Source: Streptomyces sp. NBC_01283
GTDB taxonomy: Bacteria > Actinomycetota > Actinomycetes > Streptomycetales > Streptomycetaceae
Direction of reading: 5' to 3'
Assembly: GCF_041435335.1 (NCBI RefSeq)
Contig: NZ_CP108430.1
Coordinates: forward strand, 8,900,001-8,964,000
Length of the DNA stretch: 64,000 bases
Made by a program: the position numbers and the translations under genes
In this document: one piece after another, positions 51,584-61,264 of the stretch
How the letters are laid out: the number at the start of each line of letters is the position of its first letter
How positions within the stretch are numbered: the first letter of the stretch is position 1
The notes under the pieces: generated by a model
Seen by the model: only the letters and a program-made list of their open reading frames with translations
The model's database searches: none
Told to the model about the DNA's origin: nothing

Positions 51584-53772
51584 CGTGTCCTCGCCAACGT
51601 CACCGGCGCTCCGCCGGCCAGGCCGGTCTGCACGGCGAGGGTGGCCGCCGTGGTGGCGACGAGCGACTCCAGCGGCACCGGCATCGGCCCCCCGGTCCGC
51701 ACGGCCTTGATGAACGCGGCCAGTTCGGCGGACTGGCCCTTGTCCCTGGCCTTGGGCAGCCGCGAACTCACCCAGCGCTTACGGCCGTAGACCGAGGCAC
51801 GGACGAAGTCGTCGAGCCGCAGTGCGTGTCCGTCCGCGACCATGTCCAGCGTCTCTTTGGGGAAGGCCGCGGGACCGGAGGTGACGTAGCTGATCGTGGC
51901 GGTGGACCCGTCCGGGTAGCGCAGCACGATCTGCAGGTCCTCGTTGCCGGACGTGCCGATCGAGTACACCGACACCGGGTCGGCCCCGAGCAGCCAGCTC
52001 GCCGTGTCGATGAAGTGTCCGCCCTCCCCGGCGAACCGCGAGCCCTCGGTGCCCTGTTGGAGGTACCAGCTGCCGTGCCCGAGCTGGCCCGCGTTCACCA
52101 GGTAGCGGAGGCTCGCCGGGCCGGTCCGGGTGCCGAACCGCTTCTTGGCCTCCTGCAGCAGCGGCGAGAACCGGCGGTTGAAGCCCACCTGCAGCCGGTC
52201 GTTGCCGGACTCCTCCACCGCCGCGAGCACGCCGGCCAGCTCGTCCTCGGTGAGGGCCAGGGGCTTCTCCACGAACACGGTCTTGCCCGCAAGGAGTGCC
52301 TGGCGGGTCAGTTCGGCGTGCGAGCTGTGCCGGGTGACCACGAACACCGCGTCGATGGACTTGTCGCCGAGCACGGCGTCCAGGTCGGTGGTCGCCTGGG
52401 CGAAGCCGAACTTACGCTGCGCGTTGGCCGCGGAGAGTGCCGTCGTGGTGACCACCGTCGACAGGGCGACGCCCTCGCGGTTCGCCAGGTGCGGCAGCAG
52501 CATCGACGTCGCGTAGTTCCCCGCGCCGACGAACGCGAGACGCACCGGCGTCCTGGTGGCCCGGGCCGGGGTGGCCGCCGCGCCGCTGCGTCGCTTCACC
52601 TCGGGCACGGTCACCGCCGGGGCGACCGCTTCCGCTGGGCTCTCAACGGAGCCGGGGTAGCGGAACAGCACGGCCACGGCCTTCAGGTCGCCGTCCTTCA
52701 GGCGCTGGTATGTCTCGACGGCGTCGTCGAAGTCGGCTATGTGCGAGATCAGCGGCTCCACGTCGACGCTGCCGCGCGCGGCGAGATCGAGGAAGCACGC
52801 CAGGTTGCGGCGCTCGGTCCAGCGCACGTAGCCGATCGGGTAGTCGCGCCCTTCCAGCTCGTACGAAGGGTCATAGCGCCCGGGGCCGTACGAGCGGGAG
52901 AACCGTACGTCGAGCTCCTTCTCGTAGTACGCGTTCCACGGCAGGTCCAGGCGGCACTTGCCGATGTCGACGACCCGGCCGCGGTCCCGGCAGAGCCGGG
53001 CGGCCAGCTCGACGGGCTCGTTGCTGCCGCCGCCGGCGGCCAGGTACACCTGGTCCACGCCGTGCCCGGCGGTGAGTTCGGCGACGGCCGCTTCCACGGC
53101 CGCGGACGAGGGATCGCCGCAGGCCGCCGCGCCCAGACGCTCGGCGAGCTCGCAGCGCGTCGGGTCGGGGTCGACCCCGACGACGCGGACCCCCGCGGCG
53201 ACGAGGAGCTGGACCACCAGCTGCCCGATCAGACCGAGGCCGATGACCAGGGCCACCTCGCCGAGCTGCGGCTCGCCCTGACGGACGCCCTGCATCGCGA
53301 TCGAACCGACGGTGCCGAAGGCCGCGTGGCGGGGCGCCAGGCCGTCCGGCACCGGGGTGTAGAGGTTCTTCGGCACCCAGTTCAGCTCGGCGTGCAGCGC
53401 GTGCTCATTGCCCGCGCAGGCCACGAGGTCACCCACCGACACGTCGTCGATCCCGCTGCCGACCTGCTCGACCACGCCGCACAGCGAGTACCCCAGCGGC
53501 GTGTAGGAGTCCAGCTTTCCCATCACCTTGCGGTACGTGGCGGGCACCCCGTTGGTGGCCACGCTCTGCATGACCTTGGCCACCTGGTCCGGCCGGGAGC
53601 GGGCCTTGCCCACCATCGACATGCCGGCCTCGGACACCTTCATGAGCTCGGTTCCGGTGGAGATCAGCGAGAAGGCGCTGCGCACCAGCACGCCGTCCGC
53701 CTTGCACCCCGGCACGGGCACGTCGAGCAGCGTCAGTTCGCCACTCTTGTAGTTCTGAACGACCTGTTTCAC
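51580..53772 (-). CDS. Bi-domain oxidoreductase (MDR-type dehydrogenase fused to Gfo/Idh/MocA)
   Basis: 730 residues. GTG 53772 is chosen with GGAG six bases upstream. Domain 1 (about 1-385) is a medium-chain dehydrogenase (VIGLGLIGQLVVQLLVAAGVRVVGVD); its catalytic zinc Cys is missing, the position reading SAFSLISTGTEL. Domain 2 (about 410-725) is Gfo/Idh/MocA (VRLAFVGAGNYATSMLLPHL, VFVEKPLALTEDEL). These fusions recur with heparinase-type lyases and asparagine synthases in bacterial polysaccharide loci. They probably oxidise or reduce a nucleotide sugar in two steps. Exact reaction unknown. Confidence 0.87.
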   Translation of the reverse strand: MKQVVQNYKSGELTLLDVPVPGCKADGVLVRSAFSLISTGTELMKVSEAGMSMVGKARSRPDQVAKVMQSVATNGVPATYRKVMGKLDSYTPLGYSLCGVVEQVGSGIDDVSVGDLVACAGNEHALHAELNWVPKNLYTPVPDGLAPRHAAFGTVGSIAMQGVRQGEPQLGEVALVIGLGLIGQLVVQLLVAAGVRVVGVDPDPTRCELAERLGAAACGDPSSAAVEAAVAELTAGHGVDQVYLAAGGGSNEPVELAARLCRDRGRVVDIGKCRLDLPWNAYYEKELDVRFSRSYGPGRYDPSYELEGRDYPIGYVRWTERRNLACFLDLAARGSVDVEPLISHIADFDDAVETYQRLKDGDLKAVAVLFRYPGSVESPAEAVAPAVTVPEVKRRSGAAATPARATRTPVRLAFVGAGNYATSMLLPHLANREGVALSTVVTTTALSAANAQRKFGFAQATTDLDAVLGDKSIDAVFVVTRHSSHAELTRQALLAGKTVFVEKPLALTEDELAGVLAAVEESGNDRLQVGFNRRFSPLLQEAKKRFGTRTGPASLRYLVNAGQLGHGSWYLQQGTEGSRFAGEGGHFIDTASWLLGADPVSVYSIGTSGNEDLQIVLRYPDGSTATISYVTSGPAAFPKETLDMVADGHALRLDDFVRASVYGRKRWVSSRLPKARDKGQSAELAAFIKAVRTGGPMPVPLESLVATTAATLAVQTGLAGGAPVTLARTR

Positions 53773-53804
53773 CCGAGCTCCTCTTGTTTCTACGTTCAAA
53801 GCCG

Positions 53805-55733
53805 TCAAGCCGCTTGTCTCTGGCCGGAGCCAGAGGTCGCGTTGCGATACCAGTACTCAAGGGTCAGCACGTGCCACAGATGCTTGGAGAAGTCCCGCTG
53901 ACCCGCGGCGTCCTCGGCGACCATCCGTGCCAGCGCGTCCCGGCGCAGGAACCCGGAGTTGACGAGGACCCCGTCGTTCACCACCTCGCGCACCAGCGGT
54001 GCCAGATCCCGGCTCATCCAGGCGCGCAGCGGAGCGCTGAACAGCCCCTTGGGCCGGTACACGATCTCCTTGGGCAGGACCGAGGTGGCCGCCTCCTTGA
54101 GGACGGCCTTGCCCTGCCGTCCGACGATCTTGCGATCGCCGGGCACGGCGAACGCCGCCTTGACCACCTCGACGTCCACGTACGGAACCCGCACCTCGGT
54201 CGACGCGGCCATGCTCGACCGGTCCGTGTAAGCGAGGTTCAGGCCCGGCAGGAACATCCGGGCATCGCCGAGGCACATGCGGTTGACGAAGTCGTCGAGT
54301 TCGTTGTCCTCGTAGATGTCCGCATGCTCGGTCAGCACGTCGTCGACCGTCCCGGCCAGGTCCGGATTGACCAGGGCGAGCAGCTCGTCCTGGTCGTACA
54401 TCGTGTAGCTGCGCCGGAACGCGGTCTCCTCCGGCAGATCGGCGAAGGACAGGAATCGCTTCGCGAAGCGCACCGACCGGTACCCCCGGCGGGCCGAGGC
54501 GACCGGCAGCCGGTCCACGGCCGCGGACACCCCGCGCCGCAGGGGGCGCGGGACGCGCTGGTAGCGCAGCGCGAGCAGGTTGGCCAAGTGCTTGCGGTAC
54601 CCGGCGAACAGCTCGTCGGCACCCATCCCCGAGAGCATCACCTTGACCCCGGCCTCCCGGGCGGCCGAGCAGATCAGGTAGGTGTTGATCGCGGCGGGGT
54701 CACCGATCGGCTCATCCAGGTGGTACGTCATCTGGGGGAGCAGGTCGAGCACATTCGGAGCGATCTCGATCTCGTGCAGGTCGACGCCGAACTGCTCGGC
54801 CACCTGCCGGGCATAGCGCAGGTCGTCCGGCATCGCCTCGAACTTGGCGTCCTCGGCACGGAACCCGATCGTGTACGCGGAGATCCCGGGCCGGTCGCGG
54901 GCCGCGAGCGCGGTCAGATAGCTGGAGTCGAGACCGCCGGAGAGGAAGGTCGCCACGGGTACGTCGGACAGCAGGTGCTGCCGGGTCGACTCCTCGACGA
55001 TGGCGGCCAGGTCCGGCAGCTCGCCGCTGCGGGCCCGCTCGCGGCCCTCGGCGGCGACGTCCTTCAGGTGCCAGTACCGGCCGCGGTCCACCTGGCCGTC
55101 GGGCCGGCACCTGAGCCAGCTCCCCGGCGGCAGCTTCTCCGCTTCGCGGAACGCGCAGCGCGAGTCCGGCACCCAGTAGTACAGCAGCGAGGCAACCAGC
55201 GCCGCATGGTCCACCTCCAGGGACCCGCCGGTGGCGGTGGCGAGCGCCTTGAGCTCGGAGGCGAACACCACACCCCCGCCGCGCCGGAGCAGGAACAGCG
55301 GCTTGATGCCGAGCTGGTCGCGGGCGAGCACCAGTTCACCGGTGCGCTCGTCGAAGATCCCGAACGCGAACATGCCGCGCAGCCGCGGCAGGCAGTCGGT
55401 GCCCCACCGCCGCCATGCCTCGAGCAGCACCTCGGTGTCGGAGGTACCGCGGAAGCGCACCCCGGCCGCTGCCAGCTCGGCACGCAGCTCGGGCGCGTTG
55501 TACAGCTCGCCGTTGTACGTGAGGGCGAGGCCGTCCGAGACCATCGGCTGGGCGCCGGTCTCGGACAGGTCGATGATGGCCAGCCGGCGGTGCCCCAGGT
55601 GCACTTCGCCGTCACCGGTGGCGTGGCTGTACCGGCCCGCCCCGTCCGGCCCGCGGTGGGCGAGGGTATCGGTGAGCCGGTCGGTCACGGCCTTCCCGTC
55701 CGGCCATCGGTACGTACCTGCGATGCCACACAT
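53805..55733 (-). CDS. asnB: Glutamine-dependent asparagine synthetase-like amidotransferase
   Basis: 642 residues. Cys2 of MCGIAGTYRW is the glutaminase nucleophile; the N-terminal Ntn domain (to about 200) has RRLAIIDLSETGAQPM and LTYNGELYN. The C-terminal synthetase domain has the ATP PP-loop SGGLDS at residues 265-270 and MLSGMGADELFAGYRKHLA. In polysaccharide loci AsnB-like enzymes amidate a carboxylate, e.g. a uronic acid or an amino-acid substituent, using glutamine. Two bases separate it from the Wzz-like gene. Either glycan amidation or ordinary asparagine supply is possible; context favours the first. Confidence 0.88.
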   Translation of the reverse strand: MCGIAGTYRWPDGKAVTDRLTDTLAHRGPDGAGRYSHATGDGEVHLGHRRLAIIDLSETGAQPMVSDGLALTYNGELYNAPELRAELAAAGVRFRGTSDTEVLLEAWRRWGTDCLPRLRGMFAFGIFDERTGELVLARDQLGIKPLFLLRRGGGVVFASELKALATATGGSLEVDHAALVASLLYYWVPDSRCAFREAEKLPPGSWLRCRPDGQVDRGRYWHLKDVAAEGRERARSGELPDLAAIVEESTRQHLLSDVPVATFLSGGLDSSYLTALAARDRPGISAYTIGFRAEDAKFEAMPDDLRYARQVAEQFGVDLHEIEIAPNVLDLLPQMTYHLDEPIGDPAAINTYLICSAAREAGVKVMLSGMGADELFAGYRKHLANLLALRYQRVPRPLRRGVSAAVDRLPVASARRGYRSVRFAKRFLSFADLPEETAFRRSYTMYDQDELLALVNPDLAGTVDDVLTEHADIYEDNELDDFVNRMCLGDARMFLPGLNLAYTDRSSMAASTEVRVPYVDVEVVKAAFAVPGDRKIVGRQGKAVLKEAATSVLPKEIVYRPKGLFSAPLRAWMSRDLAPLVREVVNDGVLVNSGFLRRDALARMVAEDAAGQRDFSKHLWHVLTLEYWYRNATSGSGQRQAA

Positions 55734-55735
55734 AT

Positions 55736-57265
55736 CTAGCGCGCCTCCTGGTCACTGTCGGGGACTCGTGCGGCCCACATCGGCTGCCGCTCCGTCGGCG
55801 GCTGGCCCATCTCGTTCTGCCGGGCCGGCCGCTCGCCGCGTCCTCGCAGCGCGACGTGCAGCCCGTCCCAGAGCGTGCCGTCGGTCCGGTCGCGCGGGTC
55901 GGGGTCGATCAGCACCACACCGAGCACCGGAATGCGCTGGTCGGCGAGTTGCCGCGCCACGGTGTGCAGCCATGTGGCGCTGCCGTGCCCGGCACGCACG
56001 ACGAGCACGGTCCGGCCACCGAGGTACTGGAGGTCGGTCCACGCCGTGCCGGGCGCGACCGAGCCGACGCCGAGCCGGCGCACCTGATGGTCCACGGCCG
56101 CGGCACGCTCGCCGCTGACCACGGCCGGATCTCCGGGATCCCGGCGGCTGTTGGCGAGCTGCGGTCCTGGCAGACCGTCGACGATGACCACCGGCCCATC
56201 CGCCGCCAGTGCCCTGGCGACGTCCAGTGCGATCACGCTCGTGGTGCGCGCACAGCCCAGTTCGAGCAGCGACACCGGTTCCGCGGAGCCGCGTACGGTG
56301 CGGGCCAGGGTCGCCGTGAGCCGTTCACGTGCCGCCCGGTTCCGTCGGCGCTGCCACAGCTTGGCCGGCCGGCGGCGCGCACGATGCAGCTCCGCGATGA
56401 CCGAAGCACCCAGGTTCGCCGAGATCTCCCGGCGCAGTACGGGCCGGCCGGCCACCACCGCGCCGACCGCGGCCACCGCGAGGCCGAGGACGAGCCCGAG
56501 GATGAACCCGATCGCGGCGTTGGTGACGGCGGCCTTGGGCAGGGAGTACCGCAGCGCGCGGGGGGCGTCGACGACCTGCGTACCGGCGATGATCTTCGGT
56601 GTGCCGGTGCGCGCCTCCGCGGCACGCTGGTCGAAGTCCGCGATCCGCGAGTTGAGTTCGGCCCGGCGCGCGAAGAGCGACTCGACGCTCGCCGACGACT
56701 TCGGGTCGCTGTCCGGAGACCGGTCGCCGATCTCCTTGTTGACCTTGGCGAGTTCGACCCGCATGCGGTCACGCTGTTCGAGCAGTGCCTTGGACTCGGC
56801 CTTCGCGGTCTCCCGCATCCGCCGCACATGGTCTGCGATGAACGCGTCGGCCAGCGCCTTGGCCCGGGCCACCGCTTGCGCTTCGGTGTCGGCCGTCACG
56901 TCGATCTGCAGCAGGTTGTTGGTCACGCCGGTACCGCGGTAGTCCTGCATGAAGTCCTCCGGCTTTTCCGGGGACTTGAGGGACTTCAGGGCCTGGCCGG
57001 CGATCCGCGTCGTCCCCAGCAGCTCGACGTCGGTACGGATCAGCGTGCCGGTGTCGTTCGCCTGGTCCTCCTGATGTGTGACGAGCACCTTGGCCACCGC
57101 GGTCGGCGGCGGCGGCATCAGGACCGCCACCGCGGCGCCGATCAGCAGCCCGAGCAGCGCCAGGGAGGACCAGAGGCGGCGGCGCCTGCGCACCGCGACC
57201 ACCAGTGCCTGAAGATCGAGGAGCGGAGCGGCGGCCGACGGCTCCGAAGTCTTGCTCGTGGTCAC
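55736..57265 (-). CDS. Wzz-like polysaccharide co-polymerase with degenerate kinase-like domain
   Basis: 509 residues from GTG 57265 (GGAGG six bases upstream, overlapping the previous stop). TM1 (LWSSLALLGLLIGAAVAVLM) and TM2 (FILGLVLGLAVAAVGAVVAG) flank an external domain with helical EQRDRMRVELAKVNKEI. The C-terminal cytoplasmic part looks like a BY-kinase fold without a Walker A lysine (LELGCARTTSVIALDVARALAADGPVVIVDGL). There is no Tyr cluster at the end. It should set chain length by contacting Wzy; the kinase-like part may be regulatory. Confidence 0.82.
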   Translation of the reverse strand: MTTSKTSEPSAAAPLLDLQALVVAVRRRRRLWSSLALLGLLIGAAVAVLMPPPPTAVAKVLVTHQEDQANDTGTLIRTDVELLGTTRIAGQALKSLKSPEKPEDFMQDYRGTGVTNNLLQIDVTADTEAQAVARAKALADAFIADHVRRMRETAKAESKALLEQRDRMRVELAKVNKEIGDRSPDSDPKSSASVESLFARRAELNSRIADFDQRAAEARTGTPKIIAGTQVVDAPRALRYSLPKAAVTNAAIGFILGLVLGLAVAAVGAVVAGRPVLRREISANLGASVIAELHRARRRPAKLWQRRRNRAARERLTATLARTVRGSAEPVSLLELGCARTTSVIALDVARALAADGPVVIVDGLPGPQLANSRRDPGDPAVVSGERAAAVDHQVRRLGVGSVAPGTAWTDLQYLGGRTVLVVRAGHGSATWLHTVARQLADQRIPVLGVVLIDPDPRDRTDGTLWDGLHVALRGRGERPARQNEMGQPPTERQPMWAARVPDSDQEAR

Positions 57266-58623
57266 GCCGAACCTCCCCGCGCGTCGTCGCCGACCGCCAT
57301 CGCGGCGTGCTGCGGAGGACGGCCGGACGTCCGTGCCGGACGGGCCCGGACCGCGTCGGCGACGACGATGCCGACGACCTCGTGCCCCGCGTCCTTGCAC
57401 GCCCCGGCGATGCCGGCGAGCTCTCCCGTGGTCCGACTGCCCGCGCTGAGCACGACCAGGACACCGGACTCGGTGTCGCGGTCGGGCACCATCGGACGGT
57501 CCACCGAGACGTCGGCCACCCGCAGCAGCGGATCGTTCGTGGCCTCGGCGGAGAGCTGGTCGGCTGCCCGGCGGGCGATCTCGTCGCCGTCCGGTACGAC
57601 GACCAGCAGTCGTCGGGGGGCGGGCAGTTGGTTCCGGAGGCGGGCGCACACCCGCCGGAAGCGGGTGCGTCTGCTGGCCTCATCGCCCGATGCCCGCGGG
57701 GTCGGCATGTCCCACCGCGTGTCGATGCCGAGCAGCCGGCGGATCCAGGCCCGCGGGCCACCGCCCTCCGACCCGTGCGCGAGGCCTTCACCAGGTACGT
57801 CGACGGTGCCGATGAGTGCCGCGCCAAGCGCCGCGGTGATCTCCGGTTCGGTGCGCAGCCGACGGTTCATCCGCGTGGCGGCGAGATGACCGATGACCGC
57901 GAGCAGGAAGGACAACAGAGCCCCGGCGACGATCAGTTGCATCCTCGTCGGCGGAGCCTCGCCGGTCGGCCGGGCCGCCGAACCCATGACGACCATGCTG
58001 GCCTTGTTCGCCGCCGGGTCGGCCTGGTCCAGCTTCTTCATGGCCTCCGCCAGCGCGGTGCGCAGCTTCTCGAGCTCGGTGCGGGCCTGCACGCTCTCCA
58101 CGGTCTGCCCCGGATCGGCCGCGTTGGCCAGGTCGGAGATGCGGCGGTTGGTCTGCACCACCTTCTGCCGCAGCGCATTGGGCCCCGTCGCCGATTCGGA
58201 GTCGGGGTTGTCGCCCGCGATCCGCGCGGCGAAGGTGACGAACTGCTGGGCCACCTCGTCGGAGAGCCGCTGCGCGCGCCCCGGGGTCTCGGCCGTCCCC
58301 GAGATCTTGATGATGTTGCCGTCGGCGGCCTTGGCGCTCACCTGATCCCGCAGGTCGGTGCCGTTGACGCCGCTCCAGTGGAGCGTGTCGGCGGCACGGT
58401 CGACCACCTCCGAGCTGCTCGCGATCTCCGCCTGGGTCAGCAGTTCACGCTCCTCCCACTGCCCCGGCAGCAGTACCGATGCCGAGGTCGTGTAGCTCGG
58501 GGGGAACAGCAAGGAGGCGCCGTAGCCGACGAGGGCGCCCACCACGGCGAGGGCGGCGAGGAGCCGCCACCGCCGACGGAAAATCCGCCCGAGCGTGACC
58601 AGGCGTATCGTGTCGTCGCTCAA
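57262..58623 (-). CDS. Wzz-like chain-length determinant family protein (second copy)
   Basis: 453 residues. LGRIFRRRWRLLAALAVVGALVGYGASLLFPPSYTTSASVLL is TM1 plus the Wzz motif; an external helical domain (ISDLANAADPGQTVESVQARTELEKLRTALAEAMKKLDQ) leads to TM2 (LIVAGALLSFLLAVIGHLAA). The C-terminal cytoplasmic region (RRLLVVVPDGDEIARRAADQL...GVLVVLSAGSRTTGELAGIA) is a Rossmann-like domain without Walker A. It overlaps its neighbours on both sides. With the gene after it, it may form a mixed co-polymerase ring. Confidence 0.82.
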   Translation of the reverse strand: MSDDTIRLVTLGRIFRRRWRLLAALAVVGALVGYGASLLFPPSYTTSASVLLPGQWEERELLTQAEIASSSEVVDRAADTLHWSGVNGTDLRDQVSAKAADGNIIKISGTAETPGRAQRLSDEVAQQFVTFAARIAGDNPDSESATGPNALRQKVVQTNRRISDLANAADPGQTVESVQARTELEKLRTALAEAMKKLDQADPAANKASMVVMGSAARPTGEAPPTRMQLIVAGALLSFLLAVIGHLAATRMNRRLRTEPEITAALGAALIGTVDVPGEGLAHGSEGGGPRAWIRRLLGIDTRWDMPTPRASGDEASRRTRFRRVCARLRNQLPAPRRLLVVVPDGDEIARRAADQLSAEATNDPLLRVADVSVDRPMVPDRDTESGVLVVLSAGSRTTGELAGIAGACKDAGHEVVGIVVADAVRARPARTSGRPPQHAAMAVGDDARGGSA

Positions 58624-59888
58624 CGCCGCGGCCTCCGCCCTGTCCGGACCGGGCCGCCCGCCGACACCGGAATCTGGTCACGGCAGGCAGCGGCGTACGC
58701 GGCGAGCAGCGAGCGCTGGGAGTTCCGCCAGGAAAGCTGACCGCTGATCCGCTCCCGGCCGATCTCGCCCATCCGGGCCCGCTGCTCCGGATCGTCGAGG
58801 AGAAGCGCGACGAGCTTGGCGAATTCGGCCTCGTCGTTGGCGGGCGCGTAGACCGCGGCGTCACCGGCGGAGACTCTCGCCTCCCTGAGGTCGAACGAGA
58901 CGATCGGCCGGCCCATCACCATGTACTCGAGGACCTTGTTCATGGTCGACACGTCGTTGAGCGGATTGTGCGGGTCGGGGGAGAGGCACACGTCCGCGGT
59001 GGACAGATACCGCACCAGGTCGGCATCCGGTATGCGCCCGGTGAACTCCACCTGCTCCGTGAGCCCGAGCTGCCGGGACAGTTCCACCATCGCGTCGAAG
59101 GTGTCGCCGCCGCCGACGAACACCGCATGCCAGTCCGTCCGCCCGAGCTCGTCGCGCAGCTTCGCGAGCGAACGCAAGGCGTAGTCGACGCCGTCCTGCG
59201 GGCCCATGACGCCGAGGTAGCACAGCAGATGAGGCTTGCCGCGCTTCAGCTCCGGCTCGGGCGGTACGGGAGCGAACCGGTCGATGTCGGGTGCGCTGCG
59301 CACCACGAAGACGTCCTCCGGCCGCCGGCCGCCGCGGCGCACCGCGACGTCCCGGTAGCTCTCGTTCGTGGCGAGCACGACGTTCGCGGCCCGGTAGGTC
59401 CGCCGTTCCAGCGCGCACACGGCGCGGTAGAGCAGATCTTCGCCGCGGTCGAACCGCGAAAGGTACAACTCCGGCACCAGGTCGTGCTGGTCGAAGATGA
59501 ACCGCGCGCCACGCCGCTTCATCCACAGCGCGGGCAGGAACAGCAGGTCGGGCGGGTTGCACGCGTGGACCACGTCGACCGGGCCGACCTTCCGGGCCAG
59601 CCGGACCGTGTGCCACAGCGCGGATCCGTACTCCCGCAGGTAGCCGGAAGGACCTCCGGTGGCCGCGCGCAAGGGGTAGCGGTGGATCCGCACCCCGTCG
59701 ATCTCCGCCTCCGGCTCGGTGTCCCGCTTCACCCCCTGGGGGCAGATGACGTGTACTTTCCAACCCGCGTCGCGCAGTGTCGTGCATTCCTGCCACACCC
59801 GCCGGTCGAACGGCACCGACAGGTTTTCCACGAGGATCAGCGCGCTCCGGTTCGGCCGGTCGTCGCTGGTCGCGTTGTTACCAAGCAA
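58620..59888 (-). CDS. Glycosyltransferase family 4
   Basis: 422 residues. N-terminal SALILVENLSVPFDRRVWQECTTLRDAGWKVHVICPQG and CNPPDLLFLPALWMKRRGARFIFDQHDLVPE match GT4 enzymes of exopolysaccharide loci. C-terminal: LLCYLGVMGPQDGVDYALRSL, VFVGGGDTFDAMVELSRQL, NDVSTMNKVLEYMVMGRPIVSFDLREARVSAG. The only start that overlaps the upstream stop is TTG 59888; no ATG or GTG lies between it and the conserved N-terminus, though its ribosome site is weak. Likely adds the second or third sugar. Confidence 0.85.
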   Translation of the reverse strand: MLGNNATSDDRPNRSALILVENLSVPFDRRVWQECTTLRDAGWKVHVICPQGVKRDTEPEAEIDGVRIHRYPLRAATGGPSGYLREYGSALWHTVRLARKVGPVDVVHACNPPDLLFLPALWMKRRGARFIFDQHDLVPELYLSRFDRGEDLLYRAVCALERRTYRAANVVLATNESYRDVAVRRGGRRPEDVFVVRSAPDIDRFAPVPPEPELKRGKPHLLCYLGVMGPQDGVDYALRSLAKLRDELGRTDWHAVFVGGGDTFDAMVELSRQLGLTEQVEFTGRIPDADLVRYLSTADVCLSPDPHNPLNDVSTMNKVLEYMVMGRPIVSFDLREARVSAGDAAVYAPANDEAEFAKLVALLLDDPEQRARMGEIGRERISGQLSWRNSQRSLLAAYAAACRDQIPVSAGGPVRTGRRPRR

Positions 59889-61194
59889 GGCCTATGTACC
59901 CCGGTTCGGTTCGGCGCGTCTCCGCGTCGGGAAGGCGGATGAGATCGACGATCACGGGGCTGTCGCCATGGGGCAGCGCCGAAAGGACAGCTGGATCCTT
60001 GGTGCCGACCAGGCACACGTCGGCGTGCTCCAGGACTTCGTCCACGGAGTCCACGAGGAGTTGCGCGATGTGCGGCAGCCGGGTCTCGATGTACTCGCGG
60101 TTCGCGCCGAGCAGCCGGGAGAGGCTCACGTTGGCGTCGTAGATCCGCAGGTCGTACCCCTTGCCGAAGAGTCTCTCCGCCAGCTCGACGAGCGGGCTCT
60201 CGCGCAGGTCGTCGGTGCCGGGCTTGAAGGAAAGACCGAAGATGCCCACCTTGCGCTTGCCGGTGCGCTCCACCAGCTCCACCGCACGCTGCAGATGGTC
60301 GGAGTTGGAGGGCAGCACATGGGAGAGGATGGGCACCGAGACGTCGGCACGTTGCGCCGCGTAGAGCAGGCTGCGCAGGTCCTTGGGCAGGCAGGAGCCG
60401 CCGAAGGCGAAGCCGGGCCGCAGATAGGCGGGGCTGATGTTCAGCTTGCGGTCGGCCAGAAACACGTCCATCACCTGGTGCGAGTCCACCCCGAGCGCCT
60501 GGCACACCGCGCCCAGTTCGTTCGCGAAGCCGATCTTGAGGCCGTGGAACGCGTTGTCCGCGTACTTGATCGCCTCGGCCGTCGGGACCGGCACCCGGAA
60601 CACTTCGCCGGGCAGGCCGTCGTACAGCGCCGCGACCACGTCGCCGCTCGCCTCGTCGAACTGGCCGATGACGGTCTTCGGCGGGTCGAAGAAGTCCCGC
60701 ACGCTCGTGCCCTCGCGCAGGAACTCCGGGTTGACCGCGACGCCGAAGTCCACTCCCGCCGTGCCGCCGACGTTCTTCTCCAGAATGGGCACCAGCAGGT
60801 TCAAGCAGGTGCCCGGGAGCATCGTGCTGCGGAACACGACGGTGTGCCGTCCCTCCCGCTCGGCCAGCGCGGCGCCGATCTGCTCGGTGACCCGCTCCAA
60901 GTAGGTGGTGCACAGACTGCCGTTGGGCTCCGACGGCGTGCCCACACAGATCAGCGACACATCGCTGCCCATGATCGCCTCGCGGACGTCGGTGGTGGCG
61001 CGCAGCGCACCGGTCCGCACGACCTCGGCGATGAGCTCGCCGATCCGCTCCTCGACCACCGGGGCCTTGCCGTCGTTGACCAGGTCGACCTTCACCTGGT
61101 TGACGTCCACTCCGATGACCTCATGACCCAGGCCCGCCAGGCACGCGGCCGACACGCAGCCCACGTAACCAAGCCCTAAGACGCTGATCCTCAT
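59878..61194 (-). CDS. GDP-mannose/UDP-glucose 6-dehydrogenase family, AlgD-like
   Basis: 438 residues. N-terminal NAD motif GLGYVG at 7-12 in MRISVLGLGYVGCVSAACLAGLGHEVIGVDVNQ; catalytic Cys268 in GFAFGGSCLPKD, the same position as Cys268 of Pseudomonas AlgD; and GLSFKPGTDDLRESPLVELAERLFGKGYDLRIYDANV with GANREYIETRLPHI, again like AlgD rather than UDP-glucose dehydrogenase. It oxidises the C6 of a nucleotide hexose to a uronate, with two NAD+. GGAGG precedes the ATG. If GDP-mannose is used, the polymer contains mannuronate. Substrate call is by resemblance, so moderate. Confidence 0.85.
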   Translation of the reverse strand: MRISVLGLGYVGCVSAACLAGLGHEVIGVDVNQVKVDLVNDGKAPVVEERIGELIAEVVRTGALRATTDVREAIMGSDVSLICVGTPSEPNGSLCTTYLERVTEQIGAALAEREGRHTVVFRSTMLPGTCLNLLVPILEKNVGGTAGVDFGVAVNPEFLREGTSVRDFFDPPKTVIGQFDEASGDVVAALYDGLPGEVFRVPVPTAEAIKYADNAFHGLKIGFANELGAVCQALGVDSHQVMDVFLADRKLNISPAYLRPGFAFGGSCLPKDLRSLLYAAQRADVSVPILSHVLPSNSDHLQRAVELVERTGKRKVGIFGLSFKPGTDDLRESPLVELAERLFGKGYDLRIYDANVSLSRLLGANREYIETRLPHIAQLLVDSVDEVLEHADVCLVGTKDPAVLSALPHGDSPVIVDLIRLPDAETRRTEPGYIGLAW

Positions 61195-61264
61195 ATCCCG
61201 TTCCTCCCCCCAGGCAGGCCCTTGTGGCCTGCCTTCCGTGCGCCGATCCGACGACCCCCGCGCA

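Noticed and set aside
53805..55733. AsnB as part of a lasso-peptide cluster
   Set aside because: No precursor peptide or transglutaminase-like protease is nearby; the flanking genes are all for polysaccharide assembly.
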